Assembly (NCBI RefSeq): GCF_012295525.1
Contig: NZ_CP051167.1
Coordinates: forward strand, 1,364,001 to 1,428,000
Direction of reading: 5' to 3'
Origin: Oxynema aestuarii AP17
GTDB lineage: Bacteria > Cyanobacteriota > Cyanobacteriia > Cyanobacteriales > Laspinemataceae
Length of the DNA: 64,000 nucleotides
In this document: positions 25,311 through 34,622 of the stretch, piece after piece
Layout of the letters: each line of letters begins with the position of its first letter
Numbering within the stretch: the first letter of the stretch is position 1
Notes under the pieces: model-generated
Seen by the model: the letters and a program-made list of their open reading frames with translations, nothing else
What the model was told of the DNA's origin: nothing
Database searches by the model: none
Position numbers and translations under genes: made by a program

Positions 25311-25369
25311 ACTGAAACAGTCACAAAGCGATCGCATGGAAGGCGCGATCGCCGTAACCTTTGACAGCT

Positions 25370-25723
<354 letters not shown>

Positions 25724-25898
25724 CTATTCGTGATTCGTGAAAAAATCGCTTGCGATTCGACAAATTTAGAGATCGGAATCTTTCTGAATCCGATAGCGAT
25801 CGCCGTTATCACAATCCTAAATCATTTGGAACAATAAGGCGATAGAATCTTAACCCAATTTCCCTAGACGGTTAACTCCGAAGTCGTCCGAGGCAGAC

Positions 25899-26528
25899 TC
25901 AATAAGACAGGCTCGGGGCTTGATGAAGGTAGGTATTGTCCGCCAGTTGCTTCAAAATGAAGTCGGCAATATCGGCCCGTGAAATTTTGAGCTGGGAACT
26001 GCGATCGGTACCCGGGAAACCGTGACGGTAGCGACCCGTGCGTTCCCCATCCAAAAAAGCACCCGGGCGCACGATTGTCCAATCGAGCTGACTCTGACGA
26101 ACGTAGTCCTCCTGTTTTTCATGGTCGGCAAAGACATTCCGCAGAATCAGACCGAACATGATGTATTTCCAATAGAAATTGAGACTCCCCCAGCTATCTC
26201 CCGCTCCCAGAGTGGACTGGCAAATCAGACGGCGAACCCCTGTTGCTTCCATCGCTCGAACGATCTGTTGGGTCCCGCGCGATCGCACCGTCCCCGTCAG
26301 CTTTTTGCCCGAACCAAGGACACAGACCACCGCATCTTGTCCCTCAATGGCTTGTTTCACTACCGAGAACTCCATGACATCACCCCGAACCCGACTGAGT
26401 TGAGGATGCTCGATCTCAAGTCTGTCGGGATTTCGGGCAAAGGCGGTGACTAAATGTCCCTGAGTGAGAGCCTGCTCGACCACTTGACGACCGACAGTCC
26501 CTGTGGCTCCAAAAATAATCAGTTTCAT
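25899..26528 (-). CDS. NAD(P)-binding protein, atypical short-chain dehydrogenase (NmrA-like)
   Basis: Rossmann-fold protein of 209 residues with GATGTVGRQVVEQAL at the N-terminus (the GxxGxxG cofactor motif) and later IVRPGAFLDGERTG typical of SDR_a5/NmrA-like proteins. The classical YxxxK catalytic pair is not evident, so it may be a redox sensor or isoflavone-reductase-like enzyme. The start is ATG 26528. It is divergently transcribed from an AraC-type regulator gene, which suggests that the regulator controls it. Confidence 0.82.
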   Translation of the reverse strand: MKLIIFGATGTVGRQVVEQALTQGHLVTAFARNPDRLEIEHPQLSRVRGDVMEFSVVKQAIEGQDAVVCVLGSGKKLTGTVRSRGTQQIVRAMEATGVRRLICQSTLGAGDSWGSLNFYWKYIMFGLILRNVFADHEKQEDYVRQSQLDWTIVRPGAFLDGERTGRYRHGFPGTDRSSQLKISRADIADFILKQLADNTYLHQAPSLSY

Positions 26529-26589
26529 GGGGTTGCCTCCTAAATGATGACATCCCTAACTTACGAAGATTGACCGGAGACCGCTTTTA

Positions 26590-26617
26590 CGTTCTTGCAG
26601 TTCTATCGCGTTCTTGC
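26590..26617 (+). promoter_or_regulatory. direct repeat, possible AraC-type operator
   Basis: CGTTCTTGC occurs at 26590-26598 and again at 26609-26617, 19 bases apart, in the space between the divergent SDR and AraC genes. AraC-family monomers commonly bind two direct half-sites about two helical turns apart. Confidence 0.45.
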
Positions 26618-26738
26618 GGTGAGTTGTGCGTTGGGGTTGAAACGCCTAGAATTGCCGAAGTATGCCCCTACTTGCACGAAGGGTAAAAGCGCCGTTGTCT
26701 CGTCGTCGATCGCTAGCCAGGGAAGGCATTTCAAACTT

Positions 26739-27611
26739 ATGGCCAATGCGCAATCACAGCCCGCTTTGTCCCCGGACGGATCGCCGCAGAGCGCTCCATC
26801 TCTACGGACTGAGACCATGCAGCTTGAGCTTCTGCAGTTTCCTCCAGGTGAAGGCCAGGTTCACAGCCAGAACGCACACACCTTATTTGTCAATTTAACG
26901 ACCCGTCCGATCGATTATCTGCAAACTCAAGATGGCAAGACCCACACGGGGCTATATCGGCGGGGAGACTTTACCCTGACGCCAGCCGATCTGCGCTTTT
27001 TTGCTCGCTGGCAGGGAACTGAGAATTGTTTAAAGATTCAGCTTGGCGATCGCTTTCTACGTTCCGTCGCCCAGGAAACCCTGACTGGCAATCGAGATCG
27101 CCTCTCCCTCATCCCCACCTTTCAAAGCCGTAATGGACAAATAGAAGCGATCGCAACCCTGCTGTTGGCAGAATTGCAACAAAACCAGTCCGGCGGTGCA
27201 TTATATTTGGACTCTTTGGCCAATGTTCTCGCGGTGCAACTGCTGCGAAATTACAGTAGTACCCTGGTTCAATTGCCCAACTACGAAGGTGGGTTACCCC
27301 CTCACCACCTGCGGCAAGTTTTGGAGTACGTTGACGCCTATTTAACCGAGGAGATTAAGCTGGCTGATTTAGCTCAACTTCTGAGCATGAGTCCCTTTCA
27401 TTTCAGTCGTCTATTCAAACAATCGATGGGCCTTTCGCCCCACCAATACTTGATTCAACAACGAGTCGAGCGGGCCAAACGGTTGCTGAAACAAGGCGAT
27501 CGCGCGATCGTCGAGATCGCCTTGGAATGTGGGTTCAACAGCCACAGCCATCTCAGCAAGCAGTTCCGGCAGGTAACGGGCATGACTCCCAATGCTTTTA
27601 GAAAAAGCTAG
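26739..27611 (+). CDS. AraC-family transcriptional regulator
   Basis: Regulator with about 290 residues. The C-terminal 100 residues hold the two helix-turn-helix motifs (EEIKLADLAQLLSMSPFHFSRLFKQSMGLSPHQYLIQQRVERAKRLL and VEIALECGFNSHSHLSKQFRQVTGMTPNAFRK), a textbook AraC/XylS domain. The N-terminal part is a variable effector domain. The start is uncertain: ATG 26739 (used) or ATG 26817; the frame extends upstream to 26595 but would overlap the direct-repeat operator. It is divergent from the SDR gene. Confidence 0.88.
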   Translation: MANAQSQPALSPDGSPQSAPSLRTETMQLELLQFPPGEGQVHSQNAHTLFVNLTTRPIDYLQTQDGKTHTGLYRRGDFTLTPADLRFFARWQGTENCLKIQLGDRFLRSVAQETLTGNRDRLSLIPTFQSRNGQIEAIATLLLAELQQNQSGGALYLDSLANVLAVQLLRNYSSTLVQLPNYEGGLPPHHLRQVLEYVDAYLTEEIKLADLAQLLSMSPFHFSRLFKQSMGLSPHQYLIQQRVERAKRLLKQGDRAIVEIALECGFNSHSHLSKQFRQVTGMTPNAFRKS

Positions 27612-28489
27612 GCGTTAGCACAAACGGAGTGCGAGCCTCGTTTTATTGTCCTTCCGAGGGATTGCATCATCTGCCATCAGTCGAATCACCTCGACGAAAT
27701 CGCGATCGGTCTCGAAGGCCAAGATCGGCAACAGGATGGGCGCTAGGAAACGTGGTTTGGGAGCAAGTTACCACCCAAGGATCGCAGACCTGTTGACAGC
27801 AATGAAAGATGAAGCCGAACGATACATAAATTCTGGTTCTGTACAAATTGAGTATGATTCAAGAGGAAATGAAGACAATTTTATGTTTTTTCGTGTTTTT
27901 TGTCTTTTAAATCTCCAACGATCCATCGAATAAGATCGTAAATTAAGATCGTCAATAAATTTTGGATAAACTGGATAATCCTCCATCAACTGAAAACCAT
28001 AATGTTAATTAGAAATAATGTTATATAAAAACTCAAATATTCCTGAAGAGAGATCTCTTTTTTCTAGGATAAAATGCTAGGTTAGTTCTTAAACTATTGA
28101 GCATTAAAATGAGTGGCGGCGACAGCAAGCCGCTTGCACAGCATAGGAGTCAAATCGATAAGTCAAATCGATCGCCCTCCACTGCCCTAGAATTAATGAG
28201 GATAAGGTTCGACCCAGGTACAATCGGGCAACACCCACAAAAAAAGATCGAATTAAGTGATAGAATAGTTTATTTATTGCTTTTTTCCAGAAAGCCGTGC
28301 TAGTTTACAATGCTTAAATCAACCGATTGAAAATGCTCTAGAAAATTTTAACTTTCTAAGGTAGATAATAGGTTGGTAGTGCGGTTTTTTATTCTTTTTA
28401 CATTCAAATATTCCAGAAATGGGGTCTGAAGGTTAGGGTTAAAAAATCTGGGCGATCGCTCTATTTTGCCAATCACCGTTGATTACATT
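27612..28489. other. 878-base gene-poor region with possible gene remnant
   Basis: No complete gene is supported. On the minus strand, 27614-27765 encodes a protein-like stretch (PILLPILAFETDRDFVEVIR, then LMADDAIPRK) ending at a stop at 27614 but without a start, which looks like a gene remnant. 28049-28058 is AGAGATCTCT followed by T residues, but it has no loop. The stretch is AT-rich from 27780 on. Confidence 0.4.
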
Positions 28490-29008
28490 ATGCGCAAAAT
28501 TCGGTTATTTATTGCATCGAGCTTAGATGGCTATATCGCTCGCGAATCCGGGGCAGTGGATTGGTTATTTACCGATTGTGACTACGGTTATCATCAATTT
28601 TTTGACGAAATCGATACAGTCATCATGGGGCGCAAAACCTACGATCGAATTTTTGAGCTAAGTGACTATCCCTATGCTGACAAAAAAGGATTTGTTTTAT
28701 CGACGACCTTACACGGACAACAGGATAAATACGTAGAATTTGTCGGATATAATTTAGATAATTTTGTCAAAACCTTGCATTCTAGTCCCGGTAAAGATAT
28801 TTGGTTGATTGGCGGATCTGAAGTCATTCATTTATTTTTAAAACAGCACTGGGTTGATGAATTGATTTTGTCAATCCATCCTAAAATTTTGGGCAGTGGA
28901 ATTCCCTTAGTTGTCAACGATCAAAATTTAGAAATGGAATTAAGTTTAACCGATGTCACCACTTTTGATTCTGGATTAGTTCAGTTGGTTTACAGATTGG
29001 AACCCTAA
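28490..29008 (+). CDS. dihydrofolate reductase-like protein (RibD C-terminal domain family)
   Basis: NADPH-dependent reductase-like protein of 172 residues. It has MRKIRLFIASSLDGYIARESG at the start, VIMGRKTYDRI (dinucleotide contact), DIWLIGGSEVIHLFL (the GG motif) and VDELILSIHPKILGSGIPLV, the standard order of the YyaP/RibD_C family. Substrate is unknown for most members. ATG 28490 is chosen over the TTG at 28466 because the fold starts at MRKI. A structured terminator follows at 29152. Confidence 0.88.
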   Translation: MRKIRLFIASSLDGYIARESGAVDWLFTDCDYGYHQFFDEIDTVIMGRKTYDRIFELSDYPYADKKGFVLSTTLHGQQDKYVEFVGYNLDNFVKTLHSSPGKDIWLIGGSEVIHLFLKQHWVDELILSIHPKILGSGIPLVVNDQNLEMELSLTDVTTFDSGLVQLVYRLEP

Positions 29009-29151
29009 AACACTGTTTAATGAGATCTCAAGATCGTCCAATATCGAGCAATATCGAGGAGAAGATCTTTAACATTAGCTCGGCGATTTTGGGGGATAAA
29101 AGCGAACAAAAATGATTTTTCTCCGTCTTAAAGCTCATCCATTACTCCGCC

Positions 29152-29219
29152 AGCGTGAGGGAGGGCGACGGTCAACAAGAATGTCAGTCTTCGAGACAGT
29201 CACCCCTCACGCTTTTTTT
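29152..29219 (+). terminator. long stem-loop with T-run
   Basis: AGCGTGAGGG (29152-29161) pairs perfectly with CCCTCACGCT (29204-29213) across a 42-base loop and is followed by seven T. The large loop contains a further short hairpin (TGTC/GACA). It may terminate the DHFR-like gene 144 bases upstream or be the 3' end of a small RNA. Confidence 0.6.
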
Positions 29220-29312
29220 GGTCGAGGGAATGAATAGTATAATTGGCAACACCGCAGTCAAACAATGCGGTAGAATTAAAACTCTACAATTTAGCATCTC
29301 AAAACAGGGTGT

Positions 29313-29789
29313 ATGTTTGAGCTATCTTCTCAAAATAAGCGTCCGAAATTGCTGGTTTTAACGGCAGTTTTCGCCAGTGTGCTGCTGTTGGCCCTACCCG
29401 CAAGAGCGCAAATGACCGATGAAAAAATTGATGATTTTGTGGAAGCTTTGCGACGTGCCGCCCCAGATACGGGGATGGCGAACGACGGACTGTATAGCGA
29501 TTGGCAAATTAAACCGGAGAATATTCCCCGTTGGTCGCGGCTGTGTACCGAAGAGGAAATGACCCCGGCGCAATTTGAAGCAAACGAGACGAAAGCAAGA
29601 GCTGTTCTGGCTTGTGTGATGGGAGACATCCTCAAACAGGAATACCGAAATAGCAATAATGAAGCGCTCGCCGTGCGTCGGGCTGCCGCCTGGTGGATGA
29701 GTGGAGATCCGAATCGCTACGATACGCCAAATATTGCAGAGTATACGGAAAAAGTCTGGAATTTTTACCAAGAAGAACGGGGGCGCTGA
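29313..29789 (+). CDS. uncharacterised secreted protein
   Basis: The 158-residue product has a clear signal peptide (KLLVLTAVFASVLLLALPARAQ, cleavage likely after ARA near residue 32). The mature part is helical with two Cys (SRLCTEEEM and VLACVMGD) that could form a disulfide. Residues 120-150 contain VRRAAAWWMSGDPNRYD. No family was recognised. The start is ATG 29313. An 86-base gap separates it from the next gene on the same strand. Confidence 0.72.
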   Translation: MFELSSQNKRPKLLVLTAVFASVLLLALPARAQMTDEKIDDFVEALRRAAPDTGMANDGLYSDWQIKPENIPRWSRLCTEEEMTPAQFEANETKARAVLACVMGDILKQEYRNSNNEALAVRRAAAWWMSGDPNRYDTPNIAEYTEKVWNFYQEERGR

Positions 29790-29875
29790 GCGTCGGACTC
29801 GCCCCGATCGCCGAATGTTGCACTCGTTGGTAAGATCTATAAAGGTATCTGCCACTAAAGGGTTGAGAGGCGATC

Positions 29876-30778
29876 GTGTTAGAAGAAAATCGAGAACGAG
29901 CGTTGCAATTTATCGCAGGCATCGAGGCGGAAATGCTCGATGCCTCTGCTTATCAAATCGCGAACGAACTGCGTCGATATACGCGCAAGTCTTACAATAA
30001 TTTGCAATTTGCGATCGCCACCCTTTCACCGCAAGATTATCGCGGAAGTCAGCTCGATCTCGCCGTCGATCTCAGTGGTGAAGAAATCGATTTGGCTCAT
30101 TTTATTGCTTCTTTATCCGATCGCGTCGCTTTACCCGGCTTGGCGGCGGCGGTGGATTTTGCTACGGCTTGGACGGCGAAACATAGCTCGTGGAGTGGCG
30201 ATTTGGGACAGGCGATCGACGATTGGCGAAAAGATAAATTTACTTCGTTTCAAGCGGCGTTAAATGCCGATGCGTCTTATGTCGATCTCGCCTCTAATAT
30301 TGCAGCGTTTCAAGTCGGTGAAATTCTCAATCGAAGTGACGATCGCCCGGTATCCATTGCAAAAGTAATTCGAGATTATCATCGGATTCGCTATCCGGAA
30401 CACGTCCGCGATTTTATCCGGGACGAACTCGGTGGGGCGATCGAACTCAATACCCTGAGCAATCCGCAAAAAGTCGAAGCTAAAATTCGCCGCAGTATTG
30501 CCATTTTTCTCGCATTTCTAGAGATGCAGCGCCTCGGAAAAAGCCCTGACAAACCGGAGGCGATCGAACGAGCCGCTAAAATATTAGCGGCAACTTCGGG
30601 GGTTTCCCAAAACGATCTGCTCTCCAGTTCTCTCTATTTTCTTAAATATTTACTGCATAAAGGTGAGCTAAATGGGGTTTGTTTTAAACCCTATAAAAAT
30701 CCCTTCTGGATGTTTGATTTTGCCGGATGGGGAACCGGGGAACCCGTGCGGGTCGATCGCGTCGTTCCAAGCGCTTAA
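29876..30778 (+). CDS. uncharacterised 300-residue protein
   Basis: No family recognised. The product is a predicted soluble, mainly helical protein with no signal peptide, membrane segment or Cys-rich motif. A run near residues 165-185 (KVIRDYHRIRYPEHVRDFIRDELGG) is strongly charged, and the C-terminus is aromatic (FKPYKNPFWMFDFAGWGTGEPVRVD). The start is GTG 29876. Codon use matches neighbouring genes. It has no obvious link to spp downstream. Confidence 0.65.
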   Translation: MLEENRERALQFIAGIEAEMLDASAYQIANELRRYTRKSYNNLQFAIATLSPQDYRGSQLDLAVDLSGEEIDLAHFIASLSDRVALPGLAAAVDFATAWTAKHSSWSGDLGQAIDDWRKDKFTSFQAALNADASYVDLASNIAAFQVGEILNRSDDRPVSIAKVIRDYHRIRYPEHVRDFIRDELGGAIELNTLSNPQKVEAKIRRSIAIFLAFLEMQRLGKSPDKPEAIERAAKILAATSGVSQNDLLSSSLYFLKYLLHKGELNGVCFKPYKNPFWMFDFAGWGTGEPVRVDRVVPSA

Positions 30779-30854
30779 GTCGCCCTACTGTTGACAGTTA
30801 TCGCGAAACGACGGAGAGTAAAAGTAAATTGGTTGCATTAATTAGAATCCAATC

Positions 30855-31601
30855 GTGAATCCCTTTCTTTTTGTGACGGATTTAGATAATACCTTTGTCG
30901 GCGACGATGCCGCATTGGCACGCTTGCAGCAAGTATTGAGCGAACACCGTCAAACTTACGGCACCAAAATCGTCTATTCCACCGGGCGATCGCCGACCCT
31001 TTACAAGCAGCTCAAAGCGGAAAAACAACTGCTCGATCCCGATGCCTTGGTAACTTCGGTGGGAACCGAAATTTATACCGACGGGAAGGAAACCCCGGAT
31101 GAAGATTGGGTCGCTATCTTGTCTCAGGGTTGGGATCGCGAGGCGATCGTTGCCGCCAGCGCCCATTTTGGAGATTTAGTTCCCCAACCGGATACGGAAC
31201 AGCGACCGTTTAAAGTGAGTTATTTTTTAACTGAAGAAGCGGCGATCGAAGTGTTGCCGAGTTTCGAGTCGGCGTTGCAAGAGCGCAATTTATCGGTGAA
31301 GTTAATTTACAGTGCCGGGAAAGATTTAGATGTGTTGCCGGATAATGGAAATAAGGGGCTGGCAATGCAGTTTTTAGCAAAACGTCTCGGGTTTAGCCCC
31401 GATCGCACCGTCGCTTGCGGAGATTCTGGCAATGATATTGCTTTGTTCAGTGTCGGTGACGAACGCGGGATCATTGTCGGCAATGCGAAGCCAGAATTAC
31501 GGCAGTGGTACGAAGAAAATGCTAGCGATGCGCTCTATTTAGCCCGGGCTGTTTGTGCGGGAGGAATCCTCGAAGGCTTGGAGCATTTTAAGTTCGTGTA
31601 A
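30855..31601 (+). CDS. spp: sucrose-phosphate phosphatase
   Basis: HAD-superfamily enzyme that removes phosphate from sucrose 6-phosphate, the last step of sucrose synthesis, used by cyanobacteria for osmoprotection. The 248-residue product has motif I TDLDNTF (D9, D11), motif II VYSTGRS, the conserved NKG Lys near residue 172 and the acidic GDSGNDIALF motif near 197. The length matches the catalytic-only SPP. The start is ATG 30855. No sucrose-phosphate synthase gene is adjacent. Confidence 0.9.
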   Translation: MNPFLFVTDLDNTFVGDDAALARLQQVLSEHRQTYGTKIVYSTGRSPTLYKQLKAEKQLLDPDALVTSVGTEIYTDGKETPDEDWVAILSQGWDREAIVAASAHFGDLVPQPDTEQRPFKVSYFLTEEAAIEVLPSFESALQERNLSVKLIYSAGKDLDVLPDNGNKGLAMQFLAKRLGFSPDRTVACGDSGNDIALFSVGDERGIIVGNAKPELRQWYEENASDALYLARAVCAGGILEGLEHFKFV

Positions 31602-31604
31602 AAG

Positions 31605-31626
31605 AAATCACTTGAGGGTGATTTTG
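31605..31626 (+). terminator. possible terminator after spp
   Basis: AAATCAC/GTGATTT stem of 7 bp with a 6-base loop (31605-31624), four bases after the spp stop, followed by a short T-rich tail. Confidence 0.45.
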
Positions 31627-31777
31627 TTGCTCGAAATTGCCCTTTTACCCTTGAGAACTCTGCGATCGCCCGCCGTTCTTGAGGGTGTTTCTCGTGAGTT
31701 TACAATCGAGCTTCTCCCACCGCAAATATGTATTAAGGCCGATCGAGGCCGATCTAATTTACAATCTAAAATCCCCC

Positions 31778-32410
31778 ATGATTGGTTATCTCAAAGGCGA
31801 GATCGTCGGCATTTACAAAACGACGAGCAATCGGGTTTTTGTAACCGTCGATGTCCGTGGCGTCGGTTACGAAGTCCAAATTCCCCCCCGTTGGCTGGCG
31901 GATCTTCCGGCGGTGGGGGAATCGGTTTGCGTGTTTACTCACCTGCAAGTGCGCGAGGACCAGCTCGTGTTTTACGGATTTGCGAGTCAAGCGCAACGAG
32001 ATGTTTTTCGCCAGCTCGTTTCCGTGAGTGGGATCGGTTCGCAACTGGCGATCGCCCTACTCGATACCTTAGACTTGCCGGAGTTAGTCGGGGCGATCGT
32101 TTCCGCAGACACCAGCGCCCTCATGAAAACCCCGGGAGTGGGGAAGAAAACCGCCGAACGCATTGCCTTAGAACTGAAAAGCAAATTGGCTGCGTGGCGC
32201 GAACAGGCGGGACTGAGCGTGAGTTTAACCCCTCAAGTCGATCGCCAACTGCAGGAAGATTTAGAAATGACCTTATTAGCCCTCGGCTATAGCACCAGTG
32301 AAGTGAGCGAGGCGATCGCCGCGATCGCCAGCGAACCGGAACTCTCCGGCGAAACCCCCATCGAACAGTGGCTCAAACGGGCGATCGCTTGGCTCAGCGA
32401 CAATGCCTAA
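31778..32410 (+). CDS. ruvA: Holliday junction branch migration protein RuvA
   Basis: Tetrameric protein that grips four-way junctions and loads RuvB in recombinational repair. The 210-residue product begins MIGYLKGEIVGI (oligonucleotide-binding fold), has HLQVREDQLVFYGF, two helix-hairpin-helix motifs (LVSVSGIGSQLAIALL and KTPGVGKKTAERIALELKSK) and the C-terminal domain III that contacts RuvB. ATG 31778 is chosen because family members start at MIGYL. It is followed after 95 bases by rpsO. Confidence 0.96.
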   Translation: MIGYLKGEIVGIYKTTSNRVFVTVDVRGVGYEVQIPPRWLADLPAVGESVCVFTHLQVREDQLVFYGFASQAQRDVFRQLVSVSGIGSQLAIALLDTLDLPELVGAIVSADTSALMKTPGVGKKTAERIALELKSKLAAWREQAGLSVSLTPQVDRQLQEDLEMTLLALGYSTSEVSEAIAAIASEPELSGETPIEQWLKRAIAWLSDNA

Positions 32411-32505
32411 GCCATCGATCGAGCGCGGGGACGCCCTATTCCCCAATCCACTCCCCTATGGTATGATTGTCAATTGCTGTGTTTATACCTCGATTGACCG
32501 CAGTC

Positions 32506-32775
32506 ATGGCACTGACCCAAAACCTCAAACAAGAGATCATTACCGGATATCAAGTCCACGAAACCGACACCGGATCGGTAGAAGTTCAAGTCGCTTTACT
32601 CACCGAGCGCATTAATCGCCTGAGCGAACATCTCAAAAGCAACAAAAAAGACCACACCTCCAGACGCGGTTTGCTCAAAATGATCGGCCAGCGCAAGCGT
32701 CTGCTAGCATACATTAACAAGAATGACAAACAGCGCTACCGCCAGCTCATCGAGCGCCTCGGTATTCGTGGTTAA
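32506..32775 (+). CDS. rpsO: 30S ribosomal protein S15
   Basis: Small-subunit primary binding protein for the 16S rRNA central domain. It has 89 residues, the exact family length, with the signature [52 protein letters not shown] 32506 ([11 protein letters not shown]) is the family start. It is followed after 14 bases by the PAM68 gene. Confidence 0.97.
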   Translation: MALTQNLKQEIITGYQVHETDTGSVEVQVALLTERINRLSEHLKSNKKDHTSRRGLLKMIGQRKRLLAYINKNDKQRYRQLIERLGIRG

Positions 32776-32789
32776 ACCACCCATCAGTT

Positions 32790-33245
32790 ATGTCCTCAGA
32801 ACCCCAACGCTCTCCCATTCCCTTTGAACCGAAAAACCGCAAAAAACAGCGTCGGAAAGCGGCTACCAAAGGCTCGAACGTCGGTAAAACTGGCCGAGAA
32901 CAAGCAGAAGTAGCCCGTCGGGCCTCTCCGAGTCAACGGACCATTCCCGAAGCCGTCAGCCGCCGGATGATCCGCCGCATGGTTTTCTTTTGCGGCTTGC
33001 CGACCGCCTTGGGGATTTCGAGCTTCATTCTCAGTTACTTCATCGTGACCGAGCAGTGGTTTCCCCTGCCGAACGCGGCGGTCGTCGCCGTCAGTATGGG
33101 CTTCTTTGGGATGGGAGTCTTAGGGTTGAGCTACAGTGTTTTGTCTGCCTCTTGGGATGAAAACACCCCCGGAAGCTGGCTCGGATGGAACGAATTTGTC
33201 GTCAACTTCCGGCGGATGACCCAAGCATGGCGCTCTTCGCGCTAA
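32790..33245 (+). CDS. PAM68 family protein (photosystem II assembly)
   Basis: Small thylakoid membrane protein of 151 residues. The N-terminus is basic and soluble (KNRKKQRRKAATKG), followed by two membrane segments at about 65-88 and 98-120. The conserved motif ASWDENTPGSWLGWNEFVVNF follows at the C-terminus. The plant homologue PAM68 promotes early PSII assembly; Synechocystis has one homologue. It lies directly behind rpsO, suggesting co-transcription. Confidence 0.9.
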   Translation: MSSEPQRSPIPFEPKNRKKQRRKAATKGSNVGKTGREQAEVARRASPSQRTIPEAVSRRMIRRMVFFCGLPTALGISSFILSYFIVTEQWFPLPNAAVVAVSMGFFGMGVLGLSYSVLSASWDENTPGSWLGWNEFVVNFRRMTQAWRSSR

Positions 33246-33432
33246 CTAATCCGAATCCGCACTCGGCGATCGCGCGGCGAACGGGGCGTTTGAGAAAGCC
33301 GCTCGATGATTGCCACCAACAAGGGTTGTCATTGTTTTGAAACTTCACCCAATACAAAGCCGATCGCAAATCGCTTACCTTAAGTTCATAAAGAAGATTT
33401 TGTACACGAATAATCGAGCTGGGTAACTCACC

Positions 33433-34494
33433 ATGATCATTGTCATGAAAAGTGGCGCTCCCGAGGCCGAAGTCGATCGCTTGACTGAGGAACTCAACCA
33501 AACCTGGGGACTGACGCCAGAAAAAATTGTCGGTCGTTATAAAGTCGTCATCGGCTTGGTGGGAGACACCGCCGATCTCGATCCCCTGCAACTGCAAGAA
33601 ATGAGTTCGTGGATCGAACAAGTCTTGCGAGTCGAGCAGCCGTTCAAACGCGCCAGCCGCGAATTCCGCCACGGCGAAGCCTCGGACGTGATCGTCAACA
33701 CGCCCAACGGCCCGGTACATTTTGGCGAAAACCATCCCCTCGTCGTCATTGCCGGACCGTGTTCCGTCGAGAACGAAGAGATGATCGTCGAAACCGCGCG
33801 ACGGGTGAAAGCCGCCGGGGCTAAATTCTTGCGTGGAGGCGCTTACAAGCCGCGCACCTCCCCCTATTCCTTCCAAGGACACGGAGAAAGCGCCTTAGAA
33901 CTGCTCGCCGCCGCCCGGGAAGAGACCGGATTGGGGATCATCACCGAATTGATGGATACGGCGGATTTAGAGGTCTTGGGTGAAGTCGCCGACATCATTC
34001 AAGTGGGGGCGCGTAACATGCAAAACTTCGCCCTCCTCAAGAAAGTGGGCGCCCAAGACAAACCCGTATTTTTGAAGCGCGGGATGTCTTCGACCATTGA
34101 AGAATGGTTGATGGCGGCAGAATATATCATGGCCGCAGGCAATCCCAACGTGATTCTGTGCGAGCGGGGCATTCGTACCTACGATCGCCAGTATTGCCGC
34201 AATACGTTGGATTTATCCGTGATTCCGGTGTTGCGATCGCTGACCCACTTACCGATCGCCATCGATCCGAGTCACGGAACCGGGTGGGCCGAGTACGTCC
34301 CGGCAATGGCAAAAGCGGCGATCGCCGCCGGAACCGACTCCCTGATGATCGAAGTTCACCCCAACCCGCAGAAAGCCCTATCTGACGGACCGCAATCCCT
34401 GACCCCCGATCGCTTCGATCGCCTCATGGAAGAACTCGCCGTCATCGGTAAAGCCGTCAACCGTTGGCCCCAACCCGAGGCCGTTCTCGCCTGA
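33433..34494 (+). CDS. aroF: 3-deoxy-7-phosphoheptulonate synthase (DAHP synthase, AroF/class I-beta)
   Basis: First enzyme of the shikimate pathway, condensing PEP and erythrose 4-phosphate. The 353-residue product has the ferredoxin-like regulatory N-terminus (MIIVMKSGAPEAEVDRL, residues 1-75), then the barrel with VVIAGPCSVEN, KFLRGGAYKPRTSPYSFQG, QVGARNMQNF, FLKRGMSSTIEEW and DPSHGTGW. All family signatures are present. The start is ATG 33433. The terminator downstream is shared with the convergent gene. Confidence 0.96.
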   Translation: MIIVMKSGAPEAEVDRLTEELNQTWGLTPEKIVGRYKVVIGLVGDTADLDPLQLQEMSSWIEQVLRVEQPFKRASREFRHGEASDVIVNTPNGPVHFGENHPLVVIAGPCSVENEEMIVETARRVKAAGAKFLRGGAYKPRTSPYSFQGHGESALELLAAAREETGLGIITELMDTADLEVLGEVADIIQVGARNMQNFALLKKVGAQDKPVFLKRGMSSTIEEWLMAAEYIMAAGNPNVILCERGIRTYDRQYCRNTLDLSVIPVLRSLTHLPIAIDPSHGTGWAEYVPAMAKAAIAAGTDSLMIEVHPNPQKALSDGPQSLTPDRFDRLMEELAVIGKAVNRWPQPEAVLA

Positions 34495-34537
34495 TCCTCC
34501 CGGATCGAGCTATTGTCTCGGGCGCCATCCTCAAACC

Positions 34538-34585
34538 AAAAAACGGCAAAAGCCAGATCGCAAGATTTGGCGGTTGCCGTTTTTT
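34538..34585. terminator. bidirectional terminator between aroF and the convergent gene
   Basis: A 12-base arm AAAAAACGGCAA (34538-34549) pairs with TTGCCGTTTTTT (34574-34585), and an inner GCCA/TGGC stem extends the structure. A and T runs on either side let it work in both directions. Confidence 0.85.
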
Positions 34586-34622
34586 CGTGTTGCACTCGCC
34601 GCGAACGCTCCCCGATTTTCCC

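Noticed and set aside
28040-28066. AGAGATCTCT followed by T residues as a terminator
   Set aside because: The palindrome has no loop, so a stable hairpin cannot form with enough stem.
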